Positions 7,838 to 19,227 of a stretch of 64,000 bases of DNA are shown here, piece by piece. The position numbers were made by a program, and so were the translations under genes. The first letter of the stretch is position 1, and every line of letters begins with the position of its first letter. This stretch comes from Nocardia harenae NBRC 108248 (lineage in GTDB: Bacteria; Actinomycetota; Actinomycetes; Mycobacteriales; Mycobacteriaceae): contig NZ_BDBH01000002.1 of assembly GCF_001612885.1 (NCBI RefSeq), positions 62,016-126,015 on the forward strand, written 5' to 3'. The notes beneath the pieces are model-generated. The model saw only the letters and a list, made by a program, of their open reading frames with translations, did not search any database and was not told where the DNA came from.

Positions 7838-9181
7838 GTGAGAGCGCCTGGTGAGACGAATCGCGGTTCGGTGGTGTGGGATTGGGGGCTCGCGGGCGGG
7901 GTCGCGGTGCTGCAGCTCGCGCTCGGCTTCGCGCTCGACCTGCGCGAAGTCGCCACCGACCCGCTCGACGCGCTCGGAACCGCGCTGCTCATCGCCGGTC
8001 CGGTGGCGCTGGTGCTGCGCCGGTACCACCCGCTGCCGGTGCTGTACGTGGTGTTCGCGGTGGCGATCGCCTACCCGTTGCTCGGGCACCACTACCTGCC
8101 CGCGCTCGCCGCGCCCGCCGCCGCCTTCCTGACCGCGGCCGCCGCCGCGCCGCCGCTGTACACCTACCCGGCCATCCCGGTGGCCTACCTGTGCATGATC
8201 TGGCCGCTGCCCGCGCTGCTCGGCCGGGAGAGCGACGGCTGGCAGGCGCTCGGCGCGCTCGGCTGGGCCGTCGCGCTGGCCGGGACCGCGGAGCTGCTGC
8301 GGCAGCGCACCGAGCTGGCGAGGTACGCGCAGCGGCTGGAGGAGGCGGAGCCGTGGGAGGGGATCGCGCAGCGGGAGCGGGAGAGCGCCGCCGAGCGGCT
8401 CGCGCTCGCCGAGGAGCTGCACGGGGTGGTCGTGCACAGCCTCTCCGCCATCAACAAGCAGTCCGGGCTGGCGCTGGAGCTGGCCGATCGGAAGCCGCAG
8501 CAGGTGGTGGTCGCGCTGGCGGCGGTGAAGACGGCGAGCCGGGCCGCGCTGGAGGACGCGCAGGAGTTGTTGAGCAGTTTGCGCCGGACCGGGGTGCGGG
8601 TGGAGGAGCCCGTCGAAGGGGATGAGCATCCGCCTCGGGACGAGGGGCTGCTCGGGCGGACCGCCGGGTTCCTGGTGCGGCCGCCGAGGGAGCCGCGCCG
8701 GGAGGCCGCCGAGGTCGTGGCGGCGCCGAAGCCCGCGCCCAAGCCGGATGCGCCGAGCCTCGATGATCTCGATGGGATCATGCAGCGGGCACGGAGTGCC
8801 GGGGTCGCGGTGACGTATCGGGTGATCGGGAGCGCCGCTCCGCTGCCCGCGGCGATCGATGCGGTCGGGGCCGGGATCGTCGTCGAGTCGCTGCGCAACG
8901 TGCAGCGGCACGCGCCGGGGGCCGAAGCGACGGTGACCTTGCGCTATGCCGCCGATTCGGTCGATATCACCGTCGACAACACGCGTCCCGCCGCGCCTGC
9001 GCCCCGCACCCCCGGGGTGCGTGGCGGGGACGGGATCATCGGTATGCGCGAGCGGGCGCACGAGCTGGGTGGTGCGCTCACCGCGGGGCCGCGGCCGAGT
9101 GGGGGGTTCCGCGTAGCGGCGCGGCTCCCTTCCCAAGCCCGGCTGGCCGCCGTCCCGGGCCTCAAAAAAGAAGAAAATTGA
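7838..9181 (+). CDS. Orphan sensor histidine kinase-like protein (HisKA_3/HATPase)
   Basis: A 447-residue membrane protein with four to five hydrophobic segments in residues 15-165 and a short coiled coil. A dimerisation/phospho-acceptor motif ELHGVVVHSLS carries His195. The C-terminal ATPase has an N-box (VVESLRN) and G-box (GGDGIIGM), followed by RERAHELGG as in NarL-type kinases. The residue after the phospho-His, normally Asp, is Gly. A Pro/Ala-rich insert at about 250-305 separates the two parts. No response regulator is adjacent, so it is an orphan or a degenerate kinase. Confidence 0.8.
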   Translation: MRAPGETNRGSVVWDWGLAGGVAVLQLALGFALDLREVATDPLDALGTALLIAGPVALVLRRYHPLPVLYVVFAVAIAYPLLGHHYLPALAAPAAAFLTAAAAAPPLYTYPAIPVAYLCMIWPLPALLGRESDGWQALGALGWAVALAGTAELLRQRTELARYAQRLEEAEPWEGIAQRERESAAERLALAEELHGVVVHSLSAINKQSGLALELADRKPQQVVVALAAVKTASRAALEDAQELLSSLRRTGVRVEEPVEGDEHPPRDEGLLGRTAGFLVRPPREPRREAAEVVAAPKPAPKPDAPSLDDLDGIMQRARSAGVAVTYRVIGSAAPLPAAIDAVGAGIVVESLRNVQRHAPGAEATVTLRYAADSVDITVDNTRPAAPAPRTPGVRGGDGIIGMRERAHELGGALTAGPRPSGGFRVAARLPSQARLAAVPGLKKEEN

Positions 9182-9183
9182 TT

Positions 9184-9247
9184 CCTCGGGGGCTTCGCCC
9201 CGGACCCCCGCACCCTGTCGGTGAGGGCTCGGGGGCGAAGCCCCCGG
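9184..9247. repeat. GGGGGCTTCGCCCC inverted repeat
   Basis: Two arms of about 17 bp, CGGGGGCTTCGCCCCGG at 9187-9203 and its near-complement at 9230-9247. Each arm is also a small self-hairpin with a TTCG-type loop. It is located right after the histidine kinase stop and probably works as a terminator or REP-like element. Confidence 0.6.
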
Positions 9248-9267
9248 AAAAGAACCCCCTGCACAAC

Positions 9268-9307
9268 GTGAATGGCCCGCTCCCCCGGAGGGGAGCGGGC
9301 CATTCAC
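9268..9307. terminator. Bidirectional terminator between kinase gene and clpC1
   Basis: A perfect 17-bp stem, GTGAATGGCCCGCTCCC (9268-9284) with its complement at 9291-9307, and a 6-nt loop. It lies 9 bp from the clpC1 stop, between convergent genes. Confidence 0.8.
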
Positions 9308-9316
9308 GAGCCAGAA

Positions 9317-11872
<2,556 letters not shown>

Positions 11873-12428
11873 CGCTCCCTCACTCTCCTGCTCCGACAAT
11901 CCGGCGATCGACGCTTCCAGCTGGACTGGTGTCACGTCAGCCTGCCATGAAGCCCTGGGCTCGCGGCCCCTCGCCTCCACTCTAGTTGGCGGGGGATCGC
12001 GTCGCTTCCGGTCCACCTTATTGCGGCCCGGTGACTCGATCGTCTCCTTGCCAACGCCGCGGGTCGGGGAATCGTTTCCGGCCCCGTTCCGCTCTGAGCG
12101 AACGGGCGCCCCTCCGGTGCCGCGGGCGCGCGGCCGGTAGCTTTCGCCGGTCCAACGCCGGGGCGGGCCGAATCGTTCCCGCCGGGCCGATCGCTCCCCC
12201 GGCGAGCCGATCGTTCCCAGGGCCGGCGGCGCCGCGGCCCCGCGAGAATTTCCGGGGCGCCTGTCACCGGACGGAGCGTAACGCCCGAATTAGCGCACCG
12301 GTCGCCGACCGGCCATCCGAAAAAATACACCCGTGCACGAAACGGCTCGGGCGAGAAAAACGCCCGCGCCACCGCCTCCGCACACTCTTCCAGTCGAAAA
12401 AGTCTCTGCCGCAATCGGTATACCGCGC
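11873..12428. other. Gene-free region upstream of clpC1
   Basis: About 556 bp between clpC1 and the DUF1772 gene, both on the minus strand. No convincing gene was found. It holds the clpC1 promoter, a ClgR-like palindrome (12086-12103) and three imperfect GCCGATCGTTCCC repeats about 20 bp apart (12167-12180, 12186-12198, 12206-12218). A small hairpin, CGGGCG/CGCCCG around 12343-12360, could end the DUF1772 transcript. Confidence 0.6.
12086..12103 (-). promoter_or_regulatory. Candidate ClgR operator of clpC1
   Basis: On the minus strand this reads GTTCGCTCAGAGCGGAAC, which matches the actinobacterial ClgR site GTTCGC-N5-GCG and is nearly palindromic. ClgR activates clp genes in Streptomyces, Corynebacterium and Mycobacterium. 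The distance to the clpC1 ATG (about 215 bp) is long and implies a long leader. This is inference from motif and position. Confidence 0.5.
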
Positions 12429-12938
12429 TCAGCCGTGCTCGGCGTGCCGAATTCCGGCGACGAACAGCGCGCCGCAGAGCACGGTGAACGCCGCGGTGTG
12501 CAGAACGGCGCGCAGCACATTCCAACGCACCCACGGGGATTCGTATTCGACGCGCAGCGCGGCCGTATCGGGGATCGAGTTCACGTCGCCCGCCGCGTCC
12601 AGCATGTTGTTCAGCGGAACGTTCAGCGCGATCGTGACCGCGAATGCGAACACGTTGAGCGCCAATCCTATTGCGATCCAGAGCAGCACCGCGCGGTTCT
12701 CCGGCGCGAGGTGCAGCACCGCGGCGAGCCCGGTGAATCCGATGGTCCCGAGGAACGCGATCAGGAACCACGGATTGATGATGACGACGTTGATCCGCTG
12801 CATGACGTCGAGCACCACACGGTCGTCGGTCTGCCGCAGCGCCGGCATCACCGAGATCGCGTAGGCGTAGAACAGCCCGGCGGTCAGCCCGGTGCCGACC
12901 ACCGCCGCGATCAGGGTGGCGATCCGAATGCCGTTCAT
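12429..12938 (-). CDS. DUF1772 / anthrone-oxygenase-like membrane protein
   Basis: A 169-residue protein with four transmembrane helices (about residues 5-25, 55-75, 84-105 and 142-162), matching DUF1772 with GLTAGLFYAYAISVMPAL in the first helix and ALNVPLNN in the third. Family members include fungal anthrone oxygenases, but the bacterial role is unknown. The start is ATG 12938 with AGGAG upstream; the frame continues 29 codons further, without support. It is separated from clpC1 by a long spacer, so it is probably its own transcript. Confidence 0.82.
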   Translation of the reverse strand: MNGIRIATLIAAVVGTGLTAGLFYAYAISVMPALRQTDDRVVLDVMQRINVVIINPWFLIAFLGTIGFTGLAAVLHLAPENRAVLLWIAIGLALNVFAFAVTIALNVPLNNMLDAAGDVNSIPDTAALRVEYESPWVRWNVLRAVLHTAAFTVLCGALFVAGIRHAEHG

Positions 12939-13037
12939 GTGACTTCTCCTGCCGGTCGGTGGAACTTCCGGCTTCGAGTCAACCGCCGCGCTGGCCCGCA
13001 CTCCATACGCCGGAAGCTCGGGCACCTACCGGATCGT

Positions 13038-13706
13038 CTACAGGTCCCGATCGGAGATGAGCCCGCTCTGCATGGCGAGCCCGGCCAGCCGCACCCGCTT
13101 CTGGTTCTGCGGCAGATCCTCCACCCCGAACTTGGCGAAGAGCGCCCGCAGGTGGGTCTTGATCGCGTCGACGCTGAGGAAGAGCTCCTCGGCGATCTGC
13201 TGGTTGGAGGCCGGGGTGGCGAACCCGGTGCCGTTCTTGTAGGGCCTGCACAGCGCGACCAGCACCGACCGCTGGGTATCGGTGAGCGAGCGCAGCGTGG
13301 GGATGGCGGCGGTGGAGGTGCGGGTCGCGTCGTCGACGCCGCCGGTGAAGTCGTGGAAGGAGAGCAGCGAGGTGCCCATCCGGATCCGGTCGCCCGCCAT
13401 CAGCCTGCGCCGCCCGACCAGCCGCTCACCGTTGACGAAGGTGCCGTTGCGGGAGAGCCCGTCGTCCACGATGGTCCACTGCGAGCCCAGGTACTCGACC
13501 GCCGCGTGCAGCCGCGACACCTCGGCGTCCCAGTTGAGCACCACGTCGGCCTGCGGGGCCCGCCCGATGGTGATCCGCTGGTTCTCCGGCGCGAGCTCCA
13601 GCTCGTGCTGGCGCCCGGTGTCGTCGGTGAAACGCAGGAAGGAGCCGCCCGTTCCGGTCACCGCGCCCGATACCTCATCTCTCCCCGTACCGCCGATGAC
13701 GGTCAC
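13038..13706 (-). CDS. FHA domain protein with C-terminal helix-turn-helix
   Basis: A 222-residue cytoplasmic protein. The FHA core is at about residues 45-105 (ITIGRAPQADVVL, VSRLHAAVEY, DDGLSRNGTFVNG) and keeps the Arg, Ser and Asn residues that bind phosphothreonine. The C-terminal region (LTDTQRSVLVALCRPY..., SVDAIKTHLRALFAKFGV) looks like a winged or LuxR-type DNA-binding helix-turn-helix. Together these suggest a transcription factor or adaptor read by a Ser/Thr kinase. The start is uncertain: GTG 13706 begins the conserved part, while GTG 13793 would add 29 basic residues and has AGGGTG upstream. Confidence 0.82.
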   Translation of the reverse strand: MTVIGGTGRDEVSGAVTGTGGSFLRFTDDTGRQHELELAPENQRITIGRAPQADVVLNWDAEVSRLHAAVEYLGSQWTIVDDGLSRNGTFVNGERLVGRRRLMAGDRIRMGTSLLSFHDFTGGVDDATRTSTAAIPTLRSLTDTQRSVLVALCRPYKNGTGFATPASNQQIAEELFLSVDAIKTHLRALFAKFGVEDLPQNQKRVRLAGLAMQSGLISDRDL

Positions 13707-13828
13707 CCAACGGCTCTCATGGTGCCGTCTCCGAGGTGCCCTGAGCAAGGCGAAGGGCCGGACAGCCGACGAGCCGCTGCCGGAGTGTCGCACGATTCAC
13801 CCTGGCAGCGGCTCGTCGCCGGTGGTGC

Positions 13829-14191
13829 TCAGGCCTTGGCGGCCTTGTTGTAGGCGTCCGTGATGTCGGCCGAGATGCGGCCGCGAGCGGAAACCTTGTG
13901 ACCGTTCCGGCGCGCCCACTCGCGAATTGCCGCGCTTTGTTCCCGATCGATCGGAACGCGGTTCTTCGGCGCGGCGGTGGCGCCCGTGGCGGCCGCCTTC
14001 ACCCGGCGCCGCCCGCTCACCCGGCGCGCACTCGAAACCCACTCCTCCAGCCCATCGCGCAGCTTCGCCGCATTCGTGGTGGACAGATCGATCTCGTACG
14101 AGACCCCATCGATTGCGAACTCGATGGTCTCGTCCGCGATGGACTCGCCATCGACATCATCGATCAGGCTTACAGTGACCTTCTTTGCCAT
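13829..14191 (-). CDS. lsr2: Nucleoid-associated silencer Lsr2
   Basis: H-NS-like protein that bridges AT-rich DNA and silences acquired genes. The 120-residue product has the N-terminal dimerisation domain ([16 protein letters not shown]...) and a C-terminal AT-hook-like motif RGRISADI. Basic residues in the linker are typical. It sits just downstream of lysS in the same direction, as in Rv3597c/Rv3598c. A 114-bp gap suggests it also has its own promoter. Confidence 0.96.
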   Translation of the reverse strand: MAKKVTVSLIDDVDGESIADETIEFAIDGVSYEIDLSTTNAAKLRDGLEEWVSSARRVSGRRRVKAAATGATAAPKNRVPIDREQSAAIREWARRNGHKVSARGRISADITDAYNKAAKA

Positions 14192-14305
14192 GAGATGAAC
14201 GTCCCTTCGAAATCGTGCGACCCTGCTGCCAGGCCGAATACCCGAGGCAAGAATACCTCGAATTCACAGAATTCCAAGACGGCAACCTACATGCAAACGA
14301 ACGGC

Positions 14306-15841
14306 TCAGCGGGTGACCGGTCGCACAATTGGGAAGAGTATCGTTTCCCGGATTCCGAGTCCGGTGAGCGCCATCAACAACCGGTCGATTCCCATCCCCG
14401 TTCCGGTCGTCGGCGGCATGCCGTGTTCCATCGCGGCGAGGAAGTCCTCGTCCAGAACCATGGCCTCGTCGTCGCCCGCAGCGGCCAGCCGCGCCTGATC
14501 CACGAACCGTTCCCGCTGGATCACCGGATCCACCAACTCCGAATATCCGGTAGCCAGCTCGAAGCCGCGGACATACAGATCCCACTTCTCGGTGACGCCC
14601 GCGCGGGTCCGGTGCTGCCGGGTGAGCGGTGATGTCTCCACCGGGAAGTCGCGCACGAAAGTCGGGGCGTAGAGCTTGTCGCCATAGGTGTGTTCCCACA
14701 GTTCCTCGACGAGTTTGCCGTGGCCATAGCCCTTGCCCTGCGGTATTTCCAGCCCGACCCGCTCGGCATGGCCGATCAATTCCGCCACCGTGGTTTCCGG
14801 CGTGATCTCGGCGCCGAGCGCCTCGGAGACCGAGGGATACATCTCGACCGTGGTCCACTCCCCGGACAGGTCGTATTCGGTGCCGTCGGCCAGGATCACC
14901 CGCTGTGTGCCGAGCGCCTCCTGCGCCACTTCCTGCACCAATTCCCGGATCATCCGGGCCGACTCGTCGTAGGTGGCGTATGCCTCGTAGGTTTCCAGCA
15001 TCGCGAACTCCGGCGAATGCGTGGAGTCGGCGCCCTCGTTGCGGAAGTTGCGGTTGATCTCGAAGACCTTCTCCAAGCCGCCGACCACGCAGCGCTTGAG
15101 GAACAATTCCGGCGCGATGCGCAGGTAGAGGTCCATATCGAGGGCATTCGAGTGGGTCACGAAGGGGCGCGCGGCGGCGCCGCCGTGCAGCGTCTGCAGC
15201 ATCGGCGTCTCGACCTCGAGGAAGCCCCTGCGCTCCAGCGCGGAGCGCAGCGCGCGCACCACGGCCACCCGGGTGCGGGCATTGCGCCGCGCCTCGGGGC
15301 GCACCACGAGATCCACGTAGCGCTGCCGCACCCTGGATTCCTCGCTCAGCTCCTTGTGCGCCACCGGGAGAGGGCGCAGCGCCTTGGCCGATATCGACCA
15401 GGAATCGGCCATGATGCTCAATTCGCCGGTGCGCGAGGAGATCACCTCGCCGTGCACGTAGACGAAATCGCCGAGATCCACGTCGGCCTTCCAGGCGGCG
15501 AGCGAATCCGCGCCGACGCCGTTCAGGCTGATCATCGCCTGCAGTTTGGTGCCGTCGCCCTCCTGCAGCTGCGCGAAGCAGAGTTTGCCGGTATTTCGCA
15601 CGAAGATGACGCGCCCGGCGACCCCGGCGTGCAGCCCGGTCGCGGTATCGGCCGCGAGCTCGGGGTAGGCGGCCCTGATCTCGGCCAGCGTGTGGGTGCG
15701 CGGCACGATCACCGGGTAGGGCTCGCGCCCCTCCGCGAGCAGCCGCTCCCGCTTCTCGCGGCGAATACGCATCTGCTCGGGTACGTCGGGATCGAGGGAT
15801 CCCGCTGCCGATGACCTGTTCGCGGTGCTCACAAGCCCCAA
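14306..15841 (-). CDS. lysS: Lysyl-tRNA synthetase, class II
   Basis: Charges tRNA-Lys. The 511-residue protein has an OB-fold anticodon-binding domain (about residues 75-180, starting with [10 protein letters not shown]), class II motif 2 ([14 protein letters not shown], about 280) and motif 3 ([15 protein letters not shown], near the C-terminus). The start may be ATG 15841 or the GTG at 15832; both are 30-40 bp after the rhodanese gene. Probably read through from the cysteine dioxygenase/rhodanese pair. Confidence 0.96.
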   Translation of the reverse strand: MGLVSTANRSSAAGSLDPDVPEQMRIRREKRERLLAEGREPYPVIVPRTHTLAEIRAAYPELAADTATGLHAGVAGRVIFVRNTGKLCFAQLQEGDGTKLQAMISLNGVGADSLAAWKADVDLGDFVYVHGEVISSRTGELSIMADSWSISAKALRPLPVAHKELSEESRVRQRYVDLVVRPEARRNARTRVAVVRALRSALERRGFLEVETPMLQTLHGGAAARPFVTHSNALDMDLYLRIAPELFLKRCVVGGLEKVFEINRNFRNEGADSTHSPEFAMLETYEAYATYDESARMIRELVQEVAQEALGTQRVILADGTEYDLSGEWTTVEMYPSVSEALGAEITPETTVAELIGHAERVGLEIPQGKGYGHGKLVEELWEHTYGDKLYAPTFVRDFPVETSPLTRQHRTRAGVTEKWDLYVRGFELATGYSELVDPVIQRERFVDQARLAAAGDDEAMVLDEDFLAAMEHGMPPTTGTGMGIDRLLMALTGLGIRETILFPIVRPVTR

Positions 15842-15871
15842 CCCTAGCCGGGGCGAGAGGACTCCGATAAA

Positions 15872-16303
15872 TCAGAGCGTCGCCAGCGAGGCGACCTCCC
15901 TGGCGAAGTGCGGCACCCGGATCCCGGCGTGCAGCAGCCCCGCCGCCTCCAGCCCGCGGTACCCGCCCGCGAGGTCGGTGGCATTGTGCAGCCCGAGCTC
16001 CTGCAGCGCGGCCGCGGCCAGGCTGGAGGTGTACCCCTCGGAGCAGACGATGACCCACTCCACGTCGTGGTCGGCGGCGAGCGCGATCCGGGCGGAGCTG
16101 CTCGGGTCGAGCCGCCACTCCAGCACATTGCGCTCGATCACCAGCGCGCCGGGCAGCGCGCCCTCCCGTGCCCGCTGGGCCTGCGGGCGGATGTCGACCG
16201 GGACGGCGCCGCGCTCCAGCGCGGCCGGGTACTCGTGCGTCTGCAGCCTGCGCAGCCGGGCGCGGGCGTTCTGCAGCATCTGATCGATGGTCAGCGTGGC
16301 CAT
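15872..16303 (-). CDS. Rhodanese-like sulfurtransferase
   Basis: A 143-residue single rhodanese domain. The active loop contains Cys in VCSEGYTSS (about residue 87), with VDIRP in the N-terminal half and DLAGGYRGLEAAG after the loop, both typical. ATG 16303 overlaps the cysteine dioxygenase stop by one base (TGATG), so the two are translationally coupled. Together they suggest that sulfur released during cysteine catabolism is handled by the rhodanese. The pair takes the place of the tiny Rv3599c gene of M. tuberculosis. Confidence 0.88.
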   Translation of the reverse strand: MATLTIDQMLQNARARLRRLQTHEYPAALERGAVPVDIRPQAQRAREGALPGALVIERNVLEWRLDPSSSARIALAADHDVEWVIVCSEGYTSSLAAAALQELGLHNATDLAGGYRGLEAAGLLHAGIRVPHFAREVASLATL

Positions 16304-16911
16304 CACATATCACCTTCGGGCTGGTCGGTGAGGACGGTACGGGTGCGGCGCAGCGTGCCGTGGCCGGTCACCTCGTAGTAGGACATGGCGGTGAGCGGCG
16401 GCGAGTAGGCGTGCACGCTCAGCGTCGGTTCGGTGGCGGGGTCGGCGACCGGGGAGTCCGGCGCCCGCATGACGTCGTGCACCCAGCCGATCGGGAACGA
16501 GCCCTGGTCGCCCGCCTCCAGCGTGCGGTGCCTGAGTTCGCTTCCGTTCCAGCGGTATTCGGCGAGCGCGCCGCTGAGCACGGTGAGCGCGCCGAGCGAG
16601 CCGGCGTGGTCGTGCAGCTCGGTGGACTTGCCCGGCGTCCAGCTGATCAGCCAGACGTCGACCTCGTCGTCGGAGCTGAGCCTGCTGGCCCAGCGCTCCT
16701 CGACCGGCCACTGCCCGCCGTGCGGGAGCAGGTGGTCGTACCGGCCTGCCAGCACGTCCTCGGCGCCCTCGTCGGTGAGGCGCAGCAGGTCGGCGGGGCG
16801 CAAGCGGGTGGGAAGGGCGGGCGCCGTCGAGCGGTCGACCGGCGGCAGCGAGGACTTGGTATCACGGGCCGCGGTGTAGGAACGCGGCAGGGAGAGAACG
16901 GAAGAACGCAC
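16303..16911 (-). CDS. Cysteine dioxygenase, type I
   Basis: Non-haem iron enzyme oxidising cysteine to cysteine sulfinate. The 202-residue cupin protein has metal-binding histidines in ELHDHAGS and a downstream VHAYSPPL, plus the GALAEYRW and HDVMR segments typical of bacterial CDO. GTG 16911 is chosen because GGAG lies 8 bases upstream; a TTG at 16935 is a weaker choice. A structured leader with inverted repeats precedes it and overlaps the ribosome-binding site. The gene is coupled to rhodanese. Confidence 0.88.
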   Translation of the reverse strand: MRSSVLSLPRSYTAARDTKSSLPPVDRSTAPALPTRLRPADLLRLTDEGAEDVLAGRYDHLLPHGGQWPVEERWASRLSSDDEVDVWLISWTPGKSTELHDHAGSLGALTVLSGALAEYRWNGSELRHRTLEAGDQGSFPIGWVHDVMRAPDSPVADPATEPTLSVHAYSPPLTAMSYYEVTGHGTLRRTRTVLTDQPEGDM

Positions 16912-16918
16912 GAGCGGA

Positions 16919-16993
16919 TCTCCAGGAGTCGGCAACGGTCGAGGGCGCGATGCCTCGAACGGTCGAGGCGGCTAGCCTCGACAACACTCCTGG
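16919..16993 (-). promoter_or_regulatory. Structured RNA leader of cysteine dioxygenase
   Basis: In the minus-strand transcript CCAGGAGT (16986-16993) can pair with ACTCCTGG (16922-16929). This closes two internal hairpins: an 8-bp one (16962-16969 with 16975-16982) and a 6-bp one (16939-16944 with 16953-16958). The arms are repeats of GGTCGAGG, so alternative pairings are possible. The closing helix covers two of the four bases of the GGAG ribosome-binding site (16920-16923). No known riboswitch consensus was recognised. Confidence 0.5.
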
Positions 16994-17070
16994 GGACGCG
17001 TGCCGTTGATCACGGCGGTTAGCTTAGCAGCGCCGCGGGGGCGGCACCAGCGGCTGTGCGCTCGGCCACG

Positions 17071-17865
<795 letters not shown>

Positions 17866-17866
17866 G

Positions 17867-18286
17867 TCAGGCGGTCGTCAGCGTGCGCGGGGTGAGCAGC
17901 CCCGACCCCGCCGGCGCGTGCGCCGGGTCGGAGCCGAGCTCGATGGCCCGGTTCCGATCGTCCACGAAGACCACCCGCGGGGTGTACGCCCGCACCTCGG
18001 CCTCGTCCATCATCCCGTAGGCGATGAGGATCACCAGGTCGCCCGGGTGCACGAGGTGGGCGGCGGCGCCGTTGATGCCGATCACGCCGGAGCCGCGCTC
18101 GCCGGCGATGACGTAGGTCTCCAGCCGGGCGCCGTTGTCGATGTCGACGATGCAGACCTGCTCGCCCTCCAGCAGGTCGGCGGCGTCGAGCAGGTCTTGG
18201 TCGACGGTGACCGAGCCGACGTAGTGCAGGTCGGCGTGGGTCACCGTGGCCCGGTGGATCTTGGACTTCATCATGGTGCGCAACAT
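17867..18286 (-). CDS. panD: Aspartate 1-decarboxylase, pyruvoyl-dependent
   Basis: Makes beta-alanine for pantothenate. The 139-residue pro-enzyme carries the self-cleavage site Gly24-Ser25 (HYVGSVTVD); Ser25 becomes the pyruvoyl group. Lys9, Tyr and the [16 protein letters not shown] segment are conserved. The ATG at 18286 lies 17 bp after panC. Length matches Rv3601c (139 residues). Confidence 0.96.
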   Translation of the reverse strand: MLRTMMKSKIHRATVTHADLHYVGSVTVDQDLLDAADLLEGEQVCIVDIDNGARLETYVIAGERGSGVIGINGAAAHLVHPGDLVILIAYGMMDEAEVRAYTPRVVFVDDRNRAIELGSDPAHAPAGSGLLTPRTLTTA

Positions 18287-18303
18287 CGCGTCGTCGCCTC
18301 TCT

Positions 18304-19227
18304 CTACTGCGCGGACGCCGTGGCCGCGGGGGTGGTTGGGTGGCCGTCGATCGGGGCGCCGAGCGTGACGGCGACATTGTCGATGAGGCGGGTGGCGCCG
18401 ACCTTGGCGGCGACCAGTAGCCGGGCCCGCCCGGACTCCGGGGCCGGGCCGAGCGCGGCGGAGCGCAGCTCCAGGTAGTGCGGCTCGATGCCGGGTTCGG
18501 CGTCGAGCACCTGCCGCGCGGCGGCGAGCACCGCGGCGGCGCCGAGCCCGCCCGCGTGGCTGCCCGCGGCCAGCGCCGCGGAGAGCGCGAGCGCGGCGGC
18601 GCGCTGCTCGGGGTCGAGGTAGCGGTTGCGCGAGGAGAGCGCGAGGCCGTCCGGCTCGCGCACCGTCGGTACCGCCACGACGGTGGTGTCGAAGTTCAGG
18701 TCGCGCACCATCTCCCTGATCAGGGTGAGCTGCTGGTAGTCCTTCTCGCCGAAGAAGGCTTCGGTGGGCCGTGCGATCTGCAGCAGCTTGGCGACCACGG
18801 TGAGCATGCCCGCGAAGTGCGTCGGACGGCTGGCGCCCTCCAGCTCGGCGCCGACTGGACCCGGGTGCACGGTGGTGCGCGGGCCGTCCGGGTACATCTG
18901 CGCGACCGATGGCGCGAAGACCAGCTCGACGCCCTCGCCGCGGAGCAGCTCCACGTCGGCGTCCAGGGTGCGGGGGTAGCGGTCGAGATCCTCGTTCGCG
19001 CCGAACTGCAGCGGGTTGACGAAGATCGAGACGATCACCACCTGATTGGTGCGCTTGGCCCGGCGCACCAGCTCGAGGTGGCCCTCGTGCAGCGCGCCCA
19101 TGGTGGGAACCAGCGCGACGGTGCGGCCGACGGCGCGCAGCGCCCGCGCCACCGACCCGAGCACCGCGGGGTCGTGGTGCACGGTGAGCTGGCCTGCCTT
19201 GAAGGTTCCGCGCAGCTTGGGGTCCAT
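18304..19227 (-). CDS. panC: Pantoate-beta-alanine ligase
   Basis: Condenses pantoate and beta-alanine using ATP. The 307-residue enzyme has the nucleotidyltransferase HIGH-type motif in [27 protein letters not shown], and the KMSKS-like region [12 protein letters not shown] 19227 overlaps the stop of the upstream DUF2520 gene by one base (TTGATG). Matches Rv3602c. Confidence 0.96.
   Translation of the reverse strand: MDPKLRGTFKAGQLTVHHDPAVLGSVARALRAVGRTVALVPTMGALHEGHLELVRRAKRTNQVVIVSIFVNPLQFGANEDLDRYPRTLDADVELLRGEGVELVFAPSVAQMYPDGPRTTVHPGPVGAELEGASRPTHFAGMLTVVAKLLQIARPTEAFFGEKDYQQLTLIREMVRDLNFDTTVVAVPTVREPDGLALSSRNRYLDPEQRAAALALSAALAAGSHAGGLGAAAVLAAARQVLDAEPGIEPHYLELRSAALGPAPESGRARLLVAAKVGATRLIDNVAVTLGAPIDGHPTTPAATASAQ

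Noticed and set aside
13707..13793. N-terminal extension of the FHA protein to GTG 13793
   Set aside because: 29 basic residues without similarity to FHA proteins. Kept only as an alternative because AGGGTG lies upstream.
16919..16993. SAM-IV or SAM-II riboswitch before cysteine dioxygenase
   Set aside because: The conserved SAM core sequences were not found; only generic inverted repeats are present, so it is reported as a structured leader of unknown type.
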